11,964 nucleotides of DNA from Bacteroidales bacterium (GCA_031264715.1 JAISDP010000159.1:1-11964), one strand, 5' to 3'. Positions 1 to 8,225 are shown, counted from the stretch's first letter. A program made the numbers and translations. The notes: generated by a model not told the origin, from the sequence alone.

Positions 1-5
1 TATTG

Positions 6-2972
6 TTATTCGCCCGGCAGGAATTTCGCTATTTTGGTAAAAAGGTCGCCCATGTCAATCGGTTTGCTGATATAATCGGCACATCCTGCTTCGAGGCACT
101 TGTCCTTGTCTTCGGACATGGCATTGGCTGTTTGGGCGATGATGGGGAGCGACGGGTTAATTTCCAGTATCCTGCCGGTAGCTTCCAGGCCGCTCATTTC
201 AGGCAGATGCACGTCCATCAGCACCAGGTTGATTTGCGGATTCAGGTTCACCTGCCCGATCGCTTTCAACCCGTTGTCGGCGTGTATGATGTTTATTTTC
301 GTGTTGCGCAGCATGGCCTCGATTACTTTGAAATTGATGATGTCATCCTCAACAATAAGCACGGTATAGGCGCTCCAGTCGTAAAAGACAGCGCTTTTCT
401 TTTGGGGTGTGTCGGAACTTACCAGCATCGTGGTGGGACGATACGGAATGGTGAAATAAAAATTCGAACCTTTTCCCAAATCCGATTCGCACCATATTCT
501 GCCTTCCAGTAGTGTGGCGAGCCCCTTGGAAATTGCCAGTCCCAAGCCGGAACCGCTGAATTTTCGCGCCAAAGTATTGTCTACCTGCGTGAACCGCTCA
601 AATATTCGTTCTGTCTTGTCTGCAGGTATCCCGATTCCTGAATCCTTCACATAGAATGTAATCACCTGTTCTTTGATGGAATAACCGAACTGTACGAAGC
701 CTTTCTGCGTGAATTTTAACGCATTGCCTATCAGGTTGACAAATATTTGCTGCAAACGGTCGGGGTCGGACATTAGCGAAATATTGGCTTCCGGTTTGTC
801 GTACTTCAACTCGATGTTCTGCTTTTTTTGTATATAAAGCGGGTTGGCAAGGAACATGGAGTACAATTGATCCATCAGGGTGTTGAGTATGAAGGGCTTG
901 TACTTGATTTTCATCTGCCCGGCCTCAATTTTCGACACGTCCATGATGTCTTCAATCAGCGCTAACAGCGAGGTACCGCTTTCTACGATCATTTTCACGT
1001 CGTTTCGGATGGCGGGATCAATCTCTTCCGATTTCATCAGCACTTGCGCCAACCCGAGGATACCGTTCAGCGGCGTGCGTACTTCGTGCGACATGTTGGC
1101 CAGGAATGCCGATTTCAAACGGTCGGATTCTTCGGCGGCCACTTTAGCTTTCATCAGCTCGTTGTCGATCTGTTTCCGATGCAGCGCAATACCCGCCTGG
1201 TATATGAATGTCTCTATTGTTTGCGTGTCAACGGGTTCGGTACTGCTATTGGTAGCTATCAGCAGGCCGCCGTATAGTTTTCCGTCGCGTGCCATACCCA
1301 TCGAGTAGAAATTATCTACATTCAGCAATTTTTGAATCTGTTCGGCTTTTTCTGCCGGCCAGTCGTCGGCCATTGCATTCCTCAATCCGTTGTCAAGTCT
1401 TTTTAATGCTTTATTCGACAGGTACTTATTTTTAAATTTCGAAGGCAGTTTGATGGTAAAATCTTCGGGCGGTTTGCCCAGGATGTCCATCAATTCATTG
1501 ATGTGGGGGTAAATACCAGAGATATAGCGGATGTTGGAAGTGTTGCCGTTTTGGTTGTACGAGAAAACAACAACGATCGATTTCGAGGCAAATTTTGAAA
1601 GGCTTTTTCCAATAAAGATAAAAATATCATCGTCGCTGGAAAAAGTGAGGAACTTGAGCGCCGAGTTGGACAGGAATGTTATGTTTTCCTCGTAATTCAA
1701 GGCTTTCCGTTCGGCTGACTTTTTAGCTGTTATGTCGAACATGACAATACTCAACCCGGCGAACTCGTTGTTCGCATACATCCTGGTGGCGTGGATCATT
1801 ACGGGAAACTTGCGGCCGCTTTTGGTGACCGCCATGTATTCCGCTTCGGGGGGCGTAATGGCTCCACCGGCAATCGTTTTTTGGAAATCTTCGATACAGC
1901 GTTGCCTGTCTTCCTTGCTGATCAGCTCGATGAAACGGAGGTTGTTGGTATAGAAATCGGAGCCGTATTCGAAAACTTCGATGGTTTTCAAGTTGACAAA
2001 TGTCAATCGCTCGGCGGTATCTGTTTCGATCACCATTTCGGGCAGAAGCGACGTCAACACCTTGTACTTTTCTTCGGCTGTTCTTGCAGCGATTTCTGTT
2101 TTTTTCCGTATTTCCTCCTTTTCGTGCATCTCAGTGATGTCACTGCTGAAAACCACCAGCTTGGTATCGTCGGGATTATCGAGCGCAACCGGGAATACAC
2201 GGCTCCAGATCCATCGTTCCTTCCCGTCCTTTGTCATGATCCGGAACTGGCTGTATTTGGTTTGCCGTTGTCCCATCGCAACCGAATGGATCAGCGATTC
2301 GGCCGCTGCCCGGTCGTCGGGGTGGATGTGTGTCAGCACCTTTGTCAGATCGATGAGGGGCTCATCGGCCAGTCCGAACACGTAAGGCGTAGACGGATTC
2401 ACATAGATGATTTCCGTTCGATCCGCCAGGATAATGGAGTCGTTGGTGTTTTCTGCCAGTGAGCGGAATTTTTCTTCGCTCTCCCTTAATGTTTTTTCGT
2501 ACTGCTTGCGGTACGAAATATCGCAAACAGCAGCCATTTTGACTTTTCTGCCTTGGTAATAGCATGACCGCGAGCATATTTCAAACTCGAACCCCTGTCC
2601 GTCCCTGTCAAGGATAACGGCTTCATAAACATTCGGCAGGTCTTCCGTCAACCGCTCCTTGATGATGTCCTGTTGAGCCGGCGTAATGAATTCGTATACG
2701 CTCCTCCCGATAACATGATCCCGCTTGTATTTTAATTTAAGTATCAGCCGGAGATTGGCTTCAATGATTTCCCCGCTGTTTTTTTCGTAAAGAATAATCC
2801 CGTCATAGGTAAGACTGAGAATTTGTTTGAAGCGTTGTTCGCTTTCTTCAACCATTTGCTCTAATTCCTCCTGCTTGAGGAACTTTCTTTCAAGTTCCTC
2901 AACCCGGGCATGCAAATAGATATTTTCGGTATCTGACAGGTCTTGTACGCCTTTTGGTTTGTTGTGCATCAT
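6..2972 (-). CDS. Soluble hybrid sensor histidine kinase (PAS-PAS-PAS-GAF-like-HisKA-HATPase-REC)
   Basis: A 988-residue hybrid histidine kinase with no membrane segment, so probably cytosolic. In order: a short coiled coil (about 20-50), three PAS folds (about 45-160, 165-285, 300-420), a divergent GAF-like region (about 430-605), HisKA, HATPase_c and a receiver. The phospho-acceptor His is H629 in MSHEVRTPLNG. The ATPase shows the N box with N750, the G1 box DSGIGIP (777-783) and the G2 box GSGLGLAI (807-814). The receiver (about 868-985) has the acidic pair in VEDD, the phospho-acceptor D920 in LMDVHLPEMSG and K970 in ISKPID. The family autophosphorylates on His and passes phosphate to its own receiver; an Hpt or response-regulator partner is not in the window. 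Two ATGs occur in tandem (2972 and 2969); a GGAG lies 1 nt before the first and 4 nt before the second, so either may be used. Stop is TAA at 8-6. It lies 223 nt downstream of siaC, so it may have its own promoter. Confidence 0.93.
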   Translation of the reverse strand: MMHNKPKGVQDLSDTENIYLHARVEELERKFLKQEELEQMVEESEQRFKQILSLTYDGIILYEKNSGEIIEANLRLILKLKYKRDHVIGRSVYEFITPAQQDIIKERLTEDLPNVYEAVILDRDGQGFEFEICSRSCYYQGRKVKMAAVCDISYRKQYEKTLRESEEKFRSLAENTNDSIILADRTEIIYVNPSTPYVFGLADEPLIDLTKVLTHIHPDDRAAAESLIHSVAMGQRQTKYSQFRIMTKDGKERWIWSRVFPVALDNPDDTKLVVFSSDITEMHEKEEIRKKTEIAARTAEEKYKVLTSLLPEMVIETDTAERLTFVNLKTIEVFEYGSDFYTNNLRFIELISKEDRQRCIEDFQKTIAGGAITPPEAEYMAVTKSGRKFPVMIHATRMYANNEFAGLSIVMFDITAKKSAERKALNYEENITFLSNSALKFLTFSSDDDIFIFIGKSLSKFASKSIVVVFSYNQNGNTSNIRYISGIYPHINELMDILGKPPEDFTIKLPSKFKNKYLSNKALKRLDNGLRNAMADDWPAEKAEQIQKLLNVDNFYSMGMARDGKLYGGLLIATNSSTEPVDTQTIETFIYQAGIALHRKQIDNELMKAKVAAEESDRLKSAFLANMSHEVRTPLNGILGLAQVLMKSEEIDPAIRNDVKMIVESGTSLLALIEDIMDVSKIEAGQMKIKYKPFILNTLMDQLYSMFLANPLYIQKKQNIELKYDKPEANISLMSDPDRLQQIFVNLIGNALKFTQKGFVQFGYSIKEQVITFYVKDSGIGIPADKTERIFERFTQVDNTLARKFSGSGLGLAISKGLATLLEGRIWCESDLGKGSNFYFTIPYRPTTMLVSSDTPQKKSAVFYDWSAYTVLIVEDDIINFKVIEAMLRNTKINIIHADNGLKAIGQVNLNPQINLVLMDVHLPEMSGLEATGRILEINPSLPIIAQTANAMSEDKDKCLEAGCADYISKPIDMGDLFTKIAKFLPGE

Positions 2973-3195
2973 ACTCCAGTCTGGAAAGGATTTTATCTGC
3001 GAAAATAGTCATTATTTTAACAACCTTAACCTTATACTGTGGTGTATTTGATAAAATTGCCAAGGAGACGGATCAACTACTCATTTTTGTTGATCAAAAT
3101 AATTTATTATCATCAAATATCTGTCCATCTCCTCGGTAAGCCCGGGAATTCGAAAACATAAATGTTGAACGCGAGGAATCTCCCTCACATCCGGA
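2973..3195 (-). other. 223-nt intergenic region upstream of the hybrid kinase
   Basis: No gene is supported here. The right part (3137-3195) follows the siaC stop and is unremarkable apart from CCCGGG. The middle holds the stem-loop at 3060-3136. The left part (2973-3059) is AT-rich and is the likely place for a kinase promoter. The minus strand reads TATTTTCG at 3007-3000, one base from the Bacteroidota -7 consensus TAnnTTTG and 28 nt before the ATG. I find no TTTG -33 box at the usual 19-21 nt spacing, so the promoter is only a suggestion. Confidence 0.4.
3060..3136 (-). terminator. Stem-loop between siaC and the hybrid kinase; possible terminator or RNA element
   Basis: Bases 3125-3136 and 3060-3071 form a 12-bp stem in minus-strand RNA: CCGAGGAGATGG pairs with CCGUCUCCUUGG throughout, with two G-U pairs. 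Read as plus-strand RNA, the same two positions become A-C mismatches, so the structure belongs to the transcribed strand. Inside it is a second perfect inverted repeat, GATCAAC (3071-3077) and GTTGATC (3089-3095), with an 11-nt loop. It shares base 3071 with the outer stem. The tract after the stem is only CAATTTTATC, so the U-run of an intrinsic terminator is weak. It could be an attenuator, a processing site or a dispersed repeat. The structure is visible; its role is inferred. Confidence 0.45.
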
Positions 3196-3573
3196 TCATC
3201 CATACTCAACCAGTTCGATAGGAACGTCGACAATGTCGGCGTATTCCTCCCCGGCTTCCATCATATCCTCATCATCCGAAGGGTAATGCCATTTAATCGT
3301 GAGCTTTTTCCCGTCGTTATGGATTCCTTCAAGCTTCATCAGGATATCGAGTATGATTTTGGACGAAGCCGTGTTGAAATACGACAATTTAAAGTCAAAA
3401 ACGGTATGTTCGTTGGGCGATTGTGCATACGTATCCAGCCAGTCAAGTATCGGTCTGTAAAATTTTACCACATCTTCGGGAAGCGACCGGCCTGATATTT
3501 CGAAAATATTGTTTGCCGCATCTAACCTTATCCCTGGGGTATCTTCCGTTGCACTAATAATAATTGGATCCAT
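3196..3573 (-). CDS. siaC: SiaC-family regulatory phosphoprotein (DUF1987)
   Basis: A 125-residue single-domain protein matching the SiaC/DUF1987 family over its full length: TPGIRLD (12-18), the ISGRSLPED segment (26-34), and DFKLSYFNTASSK (60-72). The Thr in YFNT falls at residue 68, the number of the phosphorylated Thr in P. aeruginosa SiaC. There SiaB phosphorylates SiaC, SiaA removes the phosphate, and unphosphorylated SiaC binds and activates the diguanylate cyclase SiaD. The fold resembles STAS/anti-sigma-antagonist proteins. It is preceded 21 nt upstream by the SiaB-family kinase and further up by a PP2C phosphatase, which supports the same three-part switch. Its ATG lies in an AT-rich leader without a Shine-Dalgarno site, as is usual in Bacteroidota. 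Stop is TGA at 3198-3196. The effector it controls here is unknown, as no diguanylate cyclase is present. Confidence 0.9.
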   Translation of the reverse strand: MDPIIISATEDTPGIRLDAANNIFEISGRSLPEDVVKFYRPILDWLDTYAQSPNEHTVFDFKLSYFNTASSKIILDILMKLEGIHNDGKKLTIKWHYPSDDEDMMEAGEEYADIVDVPIELVEYG

Positions 3574-3594
3574 GGTATATATTCGATTTTAATG

Positions 3595-4158
3595 TTATAT
3601 TCTTGAAACGCTTGATGTTAAAATAAAGAATGTGAATTCGTCATCAATAGCCATGAACTCATACGAGAGATTGTTGCCTGTTTTGCGCTTGATGTCGATA
3701 AAGCCCAGCCCGGCTCCGCCTTTTTCGTGCAGTTGGCTTTCCTTGATCTGTTTTTTGTACAGTTCGTTCAATGCTTCCTTATCCAGGCTGTTGATATATT
3801 CCAGCGTTTTTTTAAGCTCGTCTATCTTGCCTTTTTCCATGGAATTGCCGGTAGTAATGCAATATTCTTTCGCGCTGCGGGTTACGATGAAAACACCCAT
3901 TCCTGCATACAAATAATTCTGCTCGATCGAAGAATCGCTGTATTTGCTAACATTTTGCAAACATTCTACCATGACATGGAACACCTTGCGCTGCACGGCG
4001 CCCGGTTCTTCCTGCTGCATCATTTTTGTTTCGGTTAACGAGAGGAAAGCCTTGATAATCGGCTGTGTTATTTCACCTTCGTATACCAGCGAGATTTCGT
4101 ACTCCCGCATGTACCTGTAAAAGTCGAGAATAAATTCGACAAAAGACTTCTTTTCCAT
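3595..4158 (-). CDS. siaB: SiaB-family protein kinase (DUF6272, GHKL-like)
   Basis: A 187-residue soluble protein resembling the SiaB kinase family (DUF6272), related to anti-sigma-factor Ser/Thr kinases of the GHKL ATPase fold. An N-box-like helix is seen at 61-74 (HVMVECLQNVSKYS) with E65 and N69 as likely catalytic and Mg-binding residues. TTGN at 102-105 stands where the DxG box would be, and a glycine-rich lid KGGAGLGFIDI covers 146-156. In the Sia pathway this protein phosphorylates SiaC on Thr68 and is opposed by the PP2C phosphatase. Its order here, phosphatase-kinase-SiaC, matches siaA-siaB-siaC. It lies 63 nt after the phosphatase stop in an AT-rich gap where no promoter could be identified. 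The ATG at 4158 is the only reasonable start. Annotation pipelines may simply call it hypothetical. Confidence 0.87.
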   Translation of the reverse strand: MEKKSFVEFILDFYRYMREYEISLVYEGEITQPIIKAFLSLTETKMMQQEEPGAVQRKVFHVMVECLQNVSKYSDSSIEQNYLYAGMGVFIVTRSAKEYCITTGNSMEKGKIDELKKTLEYINSLDKEALNELYKKQIKESQLHEKGGAGLGFIDIKRKTGNNLSYEFMAIDDEFTFFILTSSVSRI

Positions 4159-4221
4159 TGGGTTTGATTTATTTGATGATAAATAATTTGATTTTCACTG
4201 TAAAAATAATACTTTTTTTGT

Positions 4222-6819
4222 TTAAAATTCGATACCGATCAATAATACGTCATCGGTTTGCTTAATTCCTGATTTCCATTCGAGGAAATCGTCCTCAAAC
4301 AGCTTGTTGAATTCCTCCATCGTATAATTCTGGTGCTCAACAATCATTTCACGGATACGCTTCGACGAATATTTCTTATGCTCCGGGCCGCCCAACTGGT
4401 CGGGCAATCCGTCCGAAAAGAAGAACATCTTGTCGCCTTTCTCCGGTTTGATATAATGCGTGGTGAACGGTTCTTCGGGTTTCCTGCCAATGGGTATGCC
4501 CCCAATGGCTTTACGGTTGCCTTTAAATTCGATGATTTCACCATTGCGTAAAAGGTATAGCGGACGATGCGCGCCTGCATATTCCACTTCGTTTTTCAGT
4601 ATATTGATCTTGCAGAATGCAATATCCATGCCATCGCGCGCACTGGCTCCCTCCACATCCTGCCGGAGCGTGGTGCGAACGCCCTGGTGCAGCATGTCGC
4701 AAATTTCGCCCGCAGTATATGCTTTCCGATGGTCGACAATATTATTGAGCGTAAAATACCCGATAAACGACAGCAATGCGCCCGGAACGCCATGCCCGGT
4801 ACAGTCAACAGCAGCAATATAGAGGTTGTTGCTGCGGTCGGCATACCACGGGAAGTCGCCGCTCACCACGTCGCGCGGCTTATAGAGGATAAACGAGTTG
4901 GGCAACTGTTTCTTGATCACGTCCGTACTCGGGATGATGGACTGCTGAATACGTTGTGCATAATCGATACTGTCCTCAATCTTCTTGTTTTTTTCCTGGA
5001 TTTCCAGTTCGATGCGCTTTGCTTCGGTAATGTCGTGCCCCACAAACAGGATGGTTTCCAGCTCGTTTTCGTTCATTTCGGGGATGGCGGCAAAGTTCAT
5101 GATCCGGGTGGTGGTTTTTCCCACCATCTGCACGGAAATCTCGATCTCCATGTTGGTCTTCACCGGGTTTTCCTTGATGAGCGCCACGGTATCGACGAAA
5201 TATTTCTTCAGGTCTTCGTTGATGGGCGCTTCTCTTACGTTGTTGTTGATGATGTCCCTGGACGGGATGCCCAGATAGTCTTCGAGAACGGGGTTTGCAT
5301 AGAAGAAAACACCATCGAGGCTGAGGCGCAGGATCACGTCCAGCGAGTTTTCCGAGAGCGACTGCATCTTATTGCGGAGCCGTTCTTCTTTTTCGGCGCG
5401 CTTGCGTTCGGTGCGGTCTACCGTATTCAGGATGATGCCCTGGATGGCGTCGTCCTTGATCAGGTTGCGCCCTGTGATCTCCACGATCATCGGGCTGCCG
5501 TCCTTGCGGATACATTGACATTCGATGGTTACCGGTTCGTCCGGGTTATCCAGCAGTTGCCGGAACAAGTGATGCAACGATTCCTCGCTTTCGGGCACGT
5601 ATTTGTTGACGGTTCCTGCGAGCACTTCGCCGGGGGTATAACCGAAGATCTTCTTTACGGAAGGACTTTCGTACGTCTGCTTCAGGTTCTTGTCAAAAAT
5701 AGAGATGATTTCGGAAGCATTTTCGAGCAACGAATTGAGCCGGTGCTGTGCGTTCTGTACTTCCTGTATCTTCGCTTCAAGCTTCTCGTTGGTTTCGGAG
5801 AGTTCTTCCTGCGTAGCGCGCATCTCCTCGGCATTCTGGCGTAGACGTTCTTCGTTTTCGCGCAGTTCCTCGGTCATCTGCTGTGCTTCCACCAGAAGCT
5901 TTTCCGTTTTCTTGTTCACGCGCAGGTTGAAGAACGTACGTGCAATGATTTCAGCAAGTTCGCGCAGGAATTTGATCGTGGTGGCCGGTATTTCCTTATC
6001 CAGCGAAGCAAATTCGATCACGCCCTGCAATTTTTCATCGGCGATCAGCGGCACCATCAGCAGGCTGGCGGGTTTCCTGTCGCCTAATATACCCGAAGTA
6101 ATGGTGGCGTAATCGTCGGGGATATCGGTGCGGTAGATATAATCCATTTCGTAGGCGCACTGCCCGATCAGGCCTTGTCCTACCGAAAATTCCTGGTTGA
6201 TGTATTTACGTCGATTGTAGGCATAGGTGGCCATGTTGCGCAGCTTTTTGGCGTCCTCGTCATAAAAATAGAGGGCTCCCTGCAACAGGTTCACGTATTT
6301 GATGATGTTCACCAGCGCATCCACCGACAGGTCTTCCACATTGTTGTGCAGGCGCAGGATTTCCGATACAACGTCCTTTCCCTTGCTGATCCACAACTGT
6401 TCCGCTTCCTTTTTGCTGTTTTCGAGCAGGTTGTCGCGCATCAGCATCAACGATTTCCCCAGGATGTCGTCATCGGCTGCTGAAAATTCGGCTTCGTAGT
6501 TGCCCGAGCCTATTTCCTGCGCAAAATGGGCATTGGCATCGCCTCGATCCCGGATAACATTCAGTTTATTGCTCAACTCGCCAACCTCGGCGGCAAATTT
6601 GTTGATGATGTTGGTGGTGGAAATAACCGCTGCTATGGGAATCAGGTACAGAAGCCATAATACCGGTACCGTTTTGTGCAATTCCCACCATCCGGCAGGG
6701 CTTACCTGTATGCCGGCGGATGCAAAGCCAATGATCCACGCAATCACAATGAGGACAATGGATGCGCAAAGGGTAAAGGCAGTGATGCCGCTTTTTTGCT
6801 TATGGGGTACGTTGCTCAT
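4222..6819 (-). CDS. Membrane sensor PP2C phosphatase (2 TM-HAMP-GAF-PAS-PAS-SpoIIE), SiaA-like role
   Basis: An 865-residue protein serine/threonine phosphatase with a large sensory front end. Two membrane helices (about 13-37 and 50-70) are joined by a very short outer loop, so it probably does not sense through an extracytoplasmic domain. Then come a HAMP-like stretch (about 85-140), a GAF domain (about 160-300), a Glu/Gln-rich coiled coil (about 300-360) with EEMRAT at 331-336, two PAS domains (about 360-475 and 485-605), a linker helix and the SpoIIE/PP2C domain (about 640-865). Metal-binding motifs are intact: D655 in VSGDF, D672 in DCTGHG, D729 and D732 in DGMD, FSDGL, and D856-D857 near the C-terminus. 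SGDF is followed by PW where this family commonly has YW. Placement directly before the SiaB-like kinase and SiaC suggests it dephosphorylates SiaC. It differs from P. aeruginosa SiaA in having cytoplasmic GAF and PAS domains. Confidence 0.92.
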   Translation of the reverse strand: MSNVPHKQKSGITAFTLCASIVLIVIAWIIGFASAGIQVSPAGWWELHKTVPVLWLLYLIPIAAVISTTNIINKFAAEVGELSNKLNVIRDRGDANAHFAQEIGSGNYEAEFSAADDDILGKSLMLMRDNLLENSKKEAEQLWISKGKDVVSEILRLHNNVEDLSVDALVNIIKYVNLLQGALYFYDEDAKKLRNMATYAYNRRKYINQEFSVGQGLIGQCAYEMDYIYRTDIPDDYATITSGILGDRKPASLLMVPLIADEKLQGVIEFASLDKEIPATTIKFLRELAEIIARTFFNLRVNKKTEKLLVEAQQMTEELRENEERLRQNAEEMRATQEELSETNEKLEAKIQEVQNAQHRLNSLLENASEIISIFDKNLKQTYESPSVKKIFGYTPGEVLAGTVNKYVPESEESLHHLFRQLLDNPDEPVTIECQCIRKDGSPMIVEITGRNLIKDDAIQGIILNTVDRTERKRAEKEERLRNKMQSLSENSLDVILRLSLDGVFFYANPVLEDYLGIPSRDIINNNVREAPINEDLKKYFVDTVALIKENPVKTNMEIEISVQMVGKTTTRIMNFAAIPEMNENELETILFVGHDITEAKRIELEIQEKNKKIEDSIDYAQRIQQSIIPSTDVIKKQLPNSFILYKPRDVVSGDFPWYADRSNNLYIAAVDCTGHGVPGALLSFIGYFTLNNIVDHRKAYTAGEICDMLHQGVRTTLRQDVEGASARDGMDIAFCKINILKNEVEYAGAHRPLYLLRNGEIIEFKGNRKAIGGIPIGRKPEEPFTTHYIKPEKGDKMFFFSDGLPDQLGGPEHKKYSSKRIREMIVEHQNYTMEEFNKLFEDDFLEWKSGIKQTDDVLLIGIEF

Positions 6820-7607
6820 GATAAACTCCTTAATTCATTCAACAGGTTAGCCGTCGATTCACAGATTTGCCGTATCAATATTTCTTCGTTTTCGCCAAAA
6901 GGCTTGAATGATGCCAACTCCATGACTCCGATACTTTCGTCGTTGTACACAATGGGTGCGATGACCAGATGGTGCGGGTTGCTCTTGCCCAAACCCGAAA
7001 GGACGGTGATATAGCCGTCGGGCATCTTTTTTACGTTGAGTAATTGCCGGTTTTTGGCAACTTGTCCTGAAAGGGTTTCGCCCAGCGGGAAACTGCGCGG
7101 CTGTTCTTCCGAATAGTAGGCATATTCGCCTGATATGTGGAACTGTTGGTCGGCGTCGTTCAGTACGAAAACCAATCCTTGTACGATGTCCAGTTCTTTG
7201 GCGATATTTTGGAGCAATTTTTCGGCACAGGCCGCAGCACTGTTGAAATGCGTCCCAGCGGCGGGCATGATCCGCTCCAGCGCCTCGTCGACCTTGAATA
7301 TCTCCGTGTGTTGCCCGGTTTCGGAGACGATTTGCTGCTTCTTTTGCAAATGGTCGCTTTCGCGCTGTTGCAGGCGAATCACCTCCTGTTCGTTCTCCTT
7401 AAGCGCCTTGTTTGCTTGCAGCAACAGCGCCAGCAACCCCAACGACAAAATGATGCTGATAGCGGCACAGGCGAACAACAGGACGGTTAACCCCGTCTCA
7501 GCACGTGTTAACCCTGTCTGTGCAGCATATATGGTGGCAAGTATGCTGACAATCAGGATGGCGAAGATCCACTGCCCCCATGTAGCATATTTGTTGGTTT
7601 TATTCAT
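6816..7607 (-). CDS. Small membrane GAF-domain protein
   Basis: A 263-residue protein with two predicted membrane helices (about 11-29 and 39-64), a cytoplasmic coiled coil rich in Glu and Gln (about 65-98) and a C-terminal GAF domain (about 115-260). The GAF resembles those of the three larger sensors here: LSGLG (203-207), the HHLVIAPI strand (212-219) and GVMELASF (227-234) all have counterparts. It lacks the HAMP-like segment, the PAS domain and any output domain. Its TGA stop overlaps the phosphatase ATG (ATGA at 6819-6816), so the two are probably co-translated and may form a complex, with this protein acting as an accessory sensor for the phosphatase (inference). It begins 11 nt after the cheB stop. 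No ligand can be assigned, as GAF domains bind many small molecules or act only as dimerisation modules. Confidence 0.88.
   Translation of the reverse strand: MNKTNKYATWGQWIFAILIVSILATIYAAQTGLTRAETGLTVLLFACAAISIILSLGLLALLLQANKALKENEQEVIRLQQRESDHLQKKQQIVSETGQHTEIFKVDEALERIMPAAGTHFNSAAACAEKLLQNIAKELDIVQGLVFVLNDADQQFHISGEYAYYSEEQPRSFPLGETLSGQVAKNRQLLNVKKMPDGYITVLSGLGKSNPHHLVIAPIVYNDESIGVMELASFKPFGENEEILIRQICESTANLLNELRSLS
6826..6830 (-). promoter_or_regulatory. Shine-Dalgarno-like AGGAG for the phosphatase gene
   Basis: AGGAG on the minus strand ends 6 nt before the ATG at 6819 and lies inside the last codons of the upstream GAF gene. Other starts in the window mostly have AT-rich leaders without such a site, as is typical for Bacteroidota. 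Together with the ATGA overlap it supports the chosen start and translational coupling. Confidence 0.5.
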
Positions 7608-7618
7608 GGTTGGATGGT

Positions 7619-8185
7619 TTACTTGCTGATACTTCTTAAAAACTGAATGATCTGGTCGGTTTTATAAATATGGGTTACATTGGTAACATTCAGGGTGGCT
7701 TTGGTCATGGTTCGCACTTCACACTCCTGCGGGTCCTGCACGATGGTGGTTCCGCCCAGGTCGGCGATTTTCTTCATGCCTAAAGCGCCGTCCCTGTTAG
7801 CGCCCGAAAGTATGATTCCAACCAGTTTTTGCCGGTAGGCTTGCGCTGCCGACATATAGGTCAGGTCAATGGATGGACGTGAATGATTGACAGGCTCTTC
7901 CGTCGACAACGATATCTGGTTGGCCAACTCTACATACATGTGGTAATTGGCCGGCGCCAGGTATCCCGTCCCGGACTTGATGTGCATCTTGTCATGCGGT
8001 TCCACGACCGGAATATTGGATTTGAGCGATAATGCTTCCACAAACCCCGAACGAATATGCTTCAAACGATGCATGCAAAGCAGGACGGGATAGTTGAAAT
8101 CCTTGGGCAACAATTGTAATATCCTCACCAATACTTGAAAACTCCCTGCCGAACCTCCTATGACCACCGCTTTGTAATCCTGCAT
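7619..8185 (-). CDS. cheB: Stand-alone CheB-type methylesterase domain
   Basis: A 188-residue protein equal to the catalytic domain of CheB, the enzyme that removes methyl groups from, and deamidates, chemoreceptor glutamyl sites. The triad is recognisable: S12 in GGSAGS, H39 in CMHRLKH and D132 in SGANRDGA. Other family segments are GYLAPANYHM (74-83) and SRPSIDL (102-108). The N-terminal receiver of canonical CheB is absent, so it is not controlled by CheA in the usual way. I chose the ATG at 8185 because the chain then starts right at the first strand (MQDYKAVVIGGSAG). An in-frame GTG at 8239 would add 18 residues reading through repeat DNA with no family similarity. No CheR, CheA or CheW gene is in the window. 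It sits between membrane GAF sensors whose coiled coils carry a methylation-like motif, so they are its most likely substrates (inference). Confidence 0.9.
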   Translation of the reverse strand: MQDYKAVVIGGSAGSFQVLVRILQLLPKDFNYPVLLCMHRLKHIRSGFVEALSLKSNIPVVEPHDKMHIKSGTGYLAPANYHMYVELANQISLSTEEPVNHSRPSIDLTYMSAAQAYRQKLVGIILSGANRDGALGMKKIADLGGTTIVQDPQECEVRTMTKATLNVTNVTHIYKTDQIIQFLRSISK

Positions 8186-8225
8186 CAAAAATAAAGAATT
8201 AAGAGTGAAGATTTTGAATGTAAAC

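Noticed and set aside
3060..3136. tRNA-like gene suggested by the 77-nt length
   Set aside because: No D, anticodon or T arms and no T-loop consensus; the outer stem is too long for an acceptor stem.
3107..4182. A 13-mer (TTATCATCAAATA) shared in opposite orientation by two intergenic regions (3107-3119 and 4170-4182)
   Set aside because: One match of this length in AT-rich DNA is expected by chance in a window of this size.
4159..4221. Promoter or operator in the 63-nt gap before siaB, with three TTTGAT copies on the plus strand
   Set aside because: The copies have irregular spacing (9 and 15 nt), and no TTTG/TAnnTTTG promoter is seen on the minus strand.
4843..4860. SGDF followed by PW instead of the common YW in the PP2C domain, as a sign of inactivity
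   Set aside because: All metal-binding Asp residues are intact, so loss of activity is not supported; it is a minor variant.
4567..5844. Long plus-strand open frame of 425 codons
   Set aside because: It lies fully antisense to the phosphatase gene, has no recognisable domain and is explained by the codon pattern of the opposite strand.
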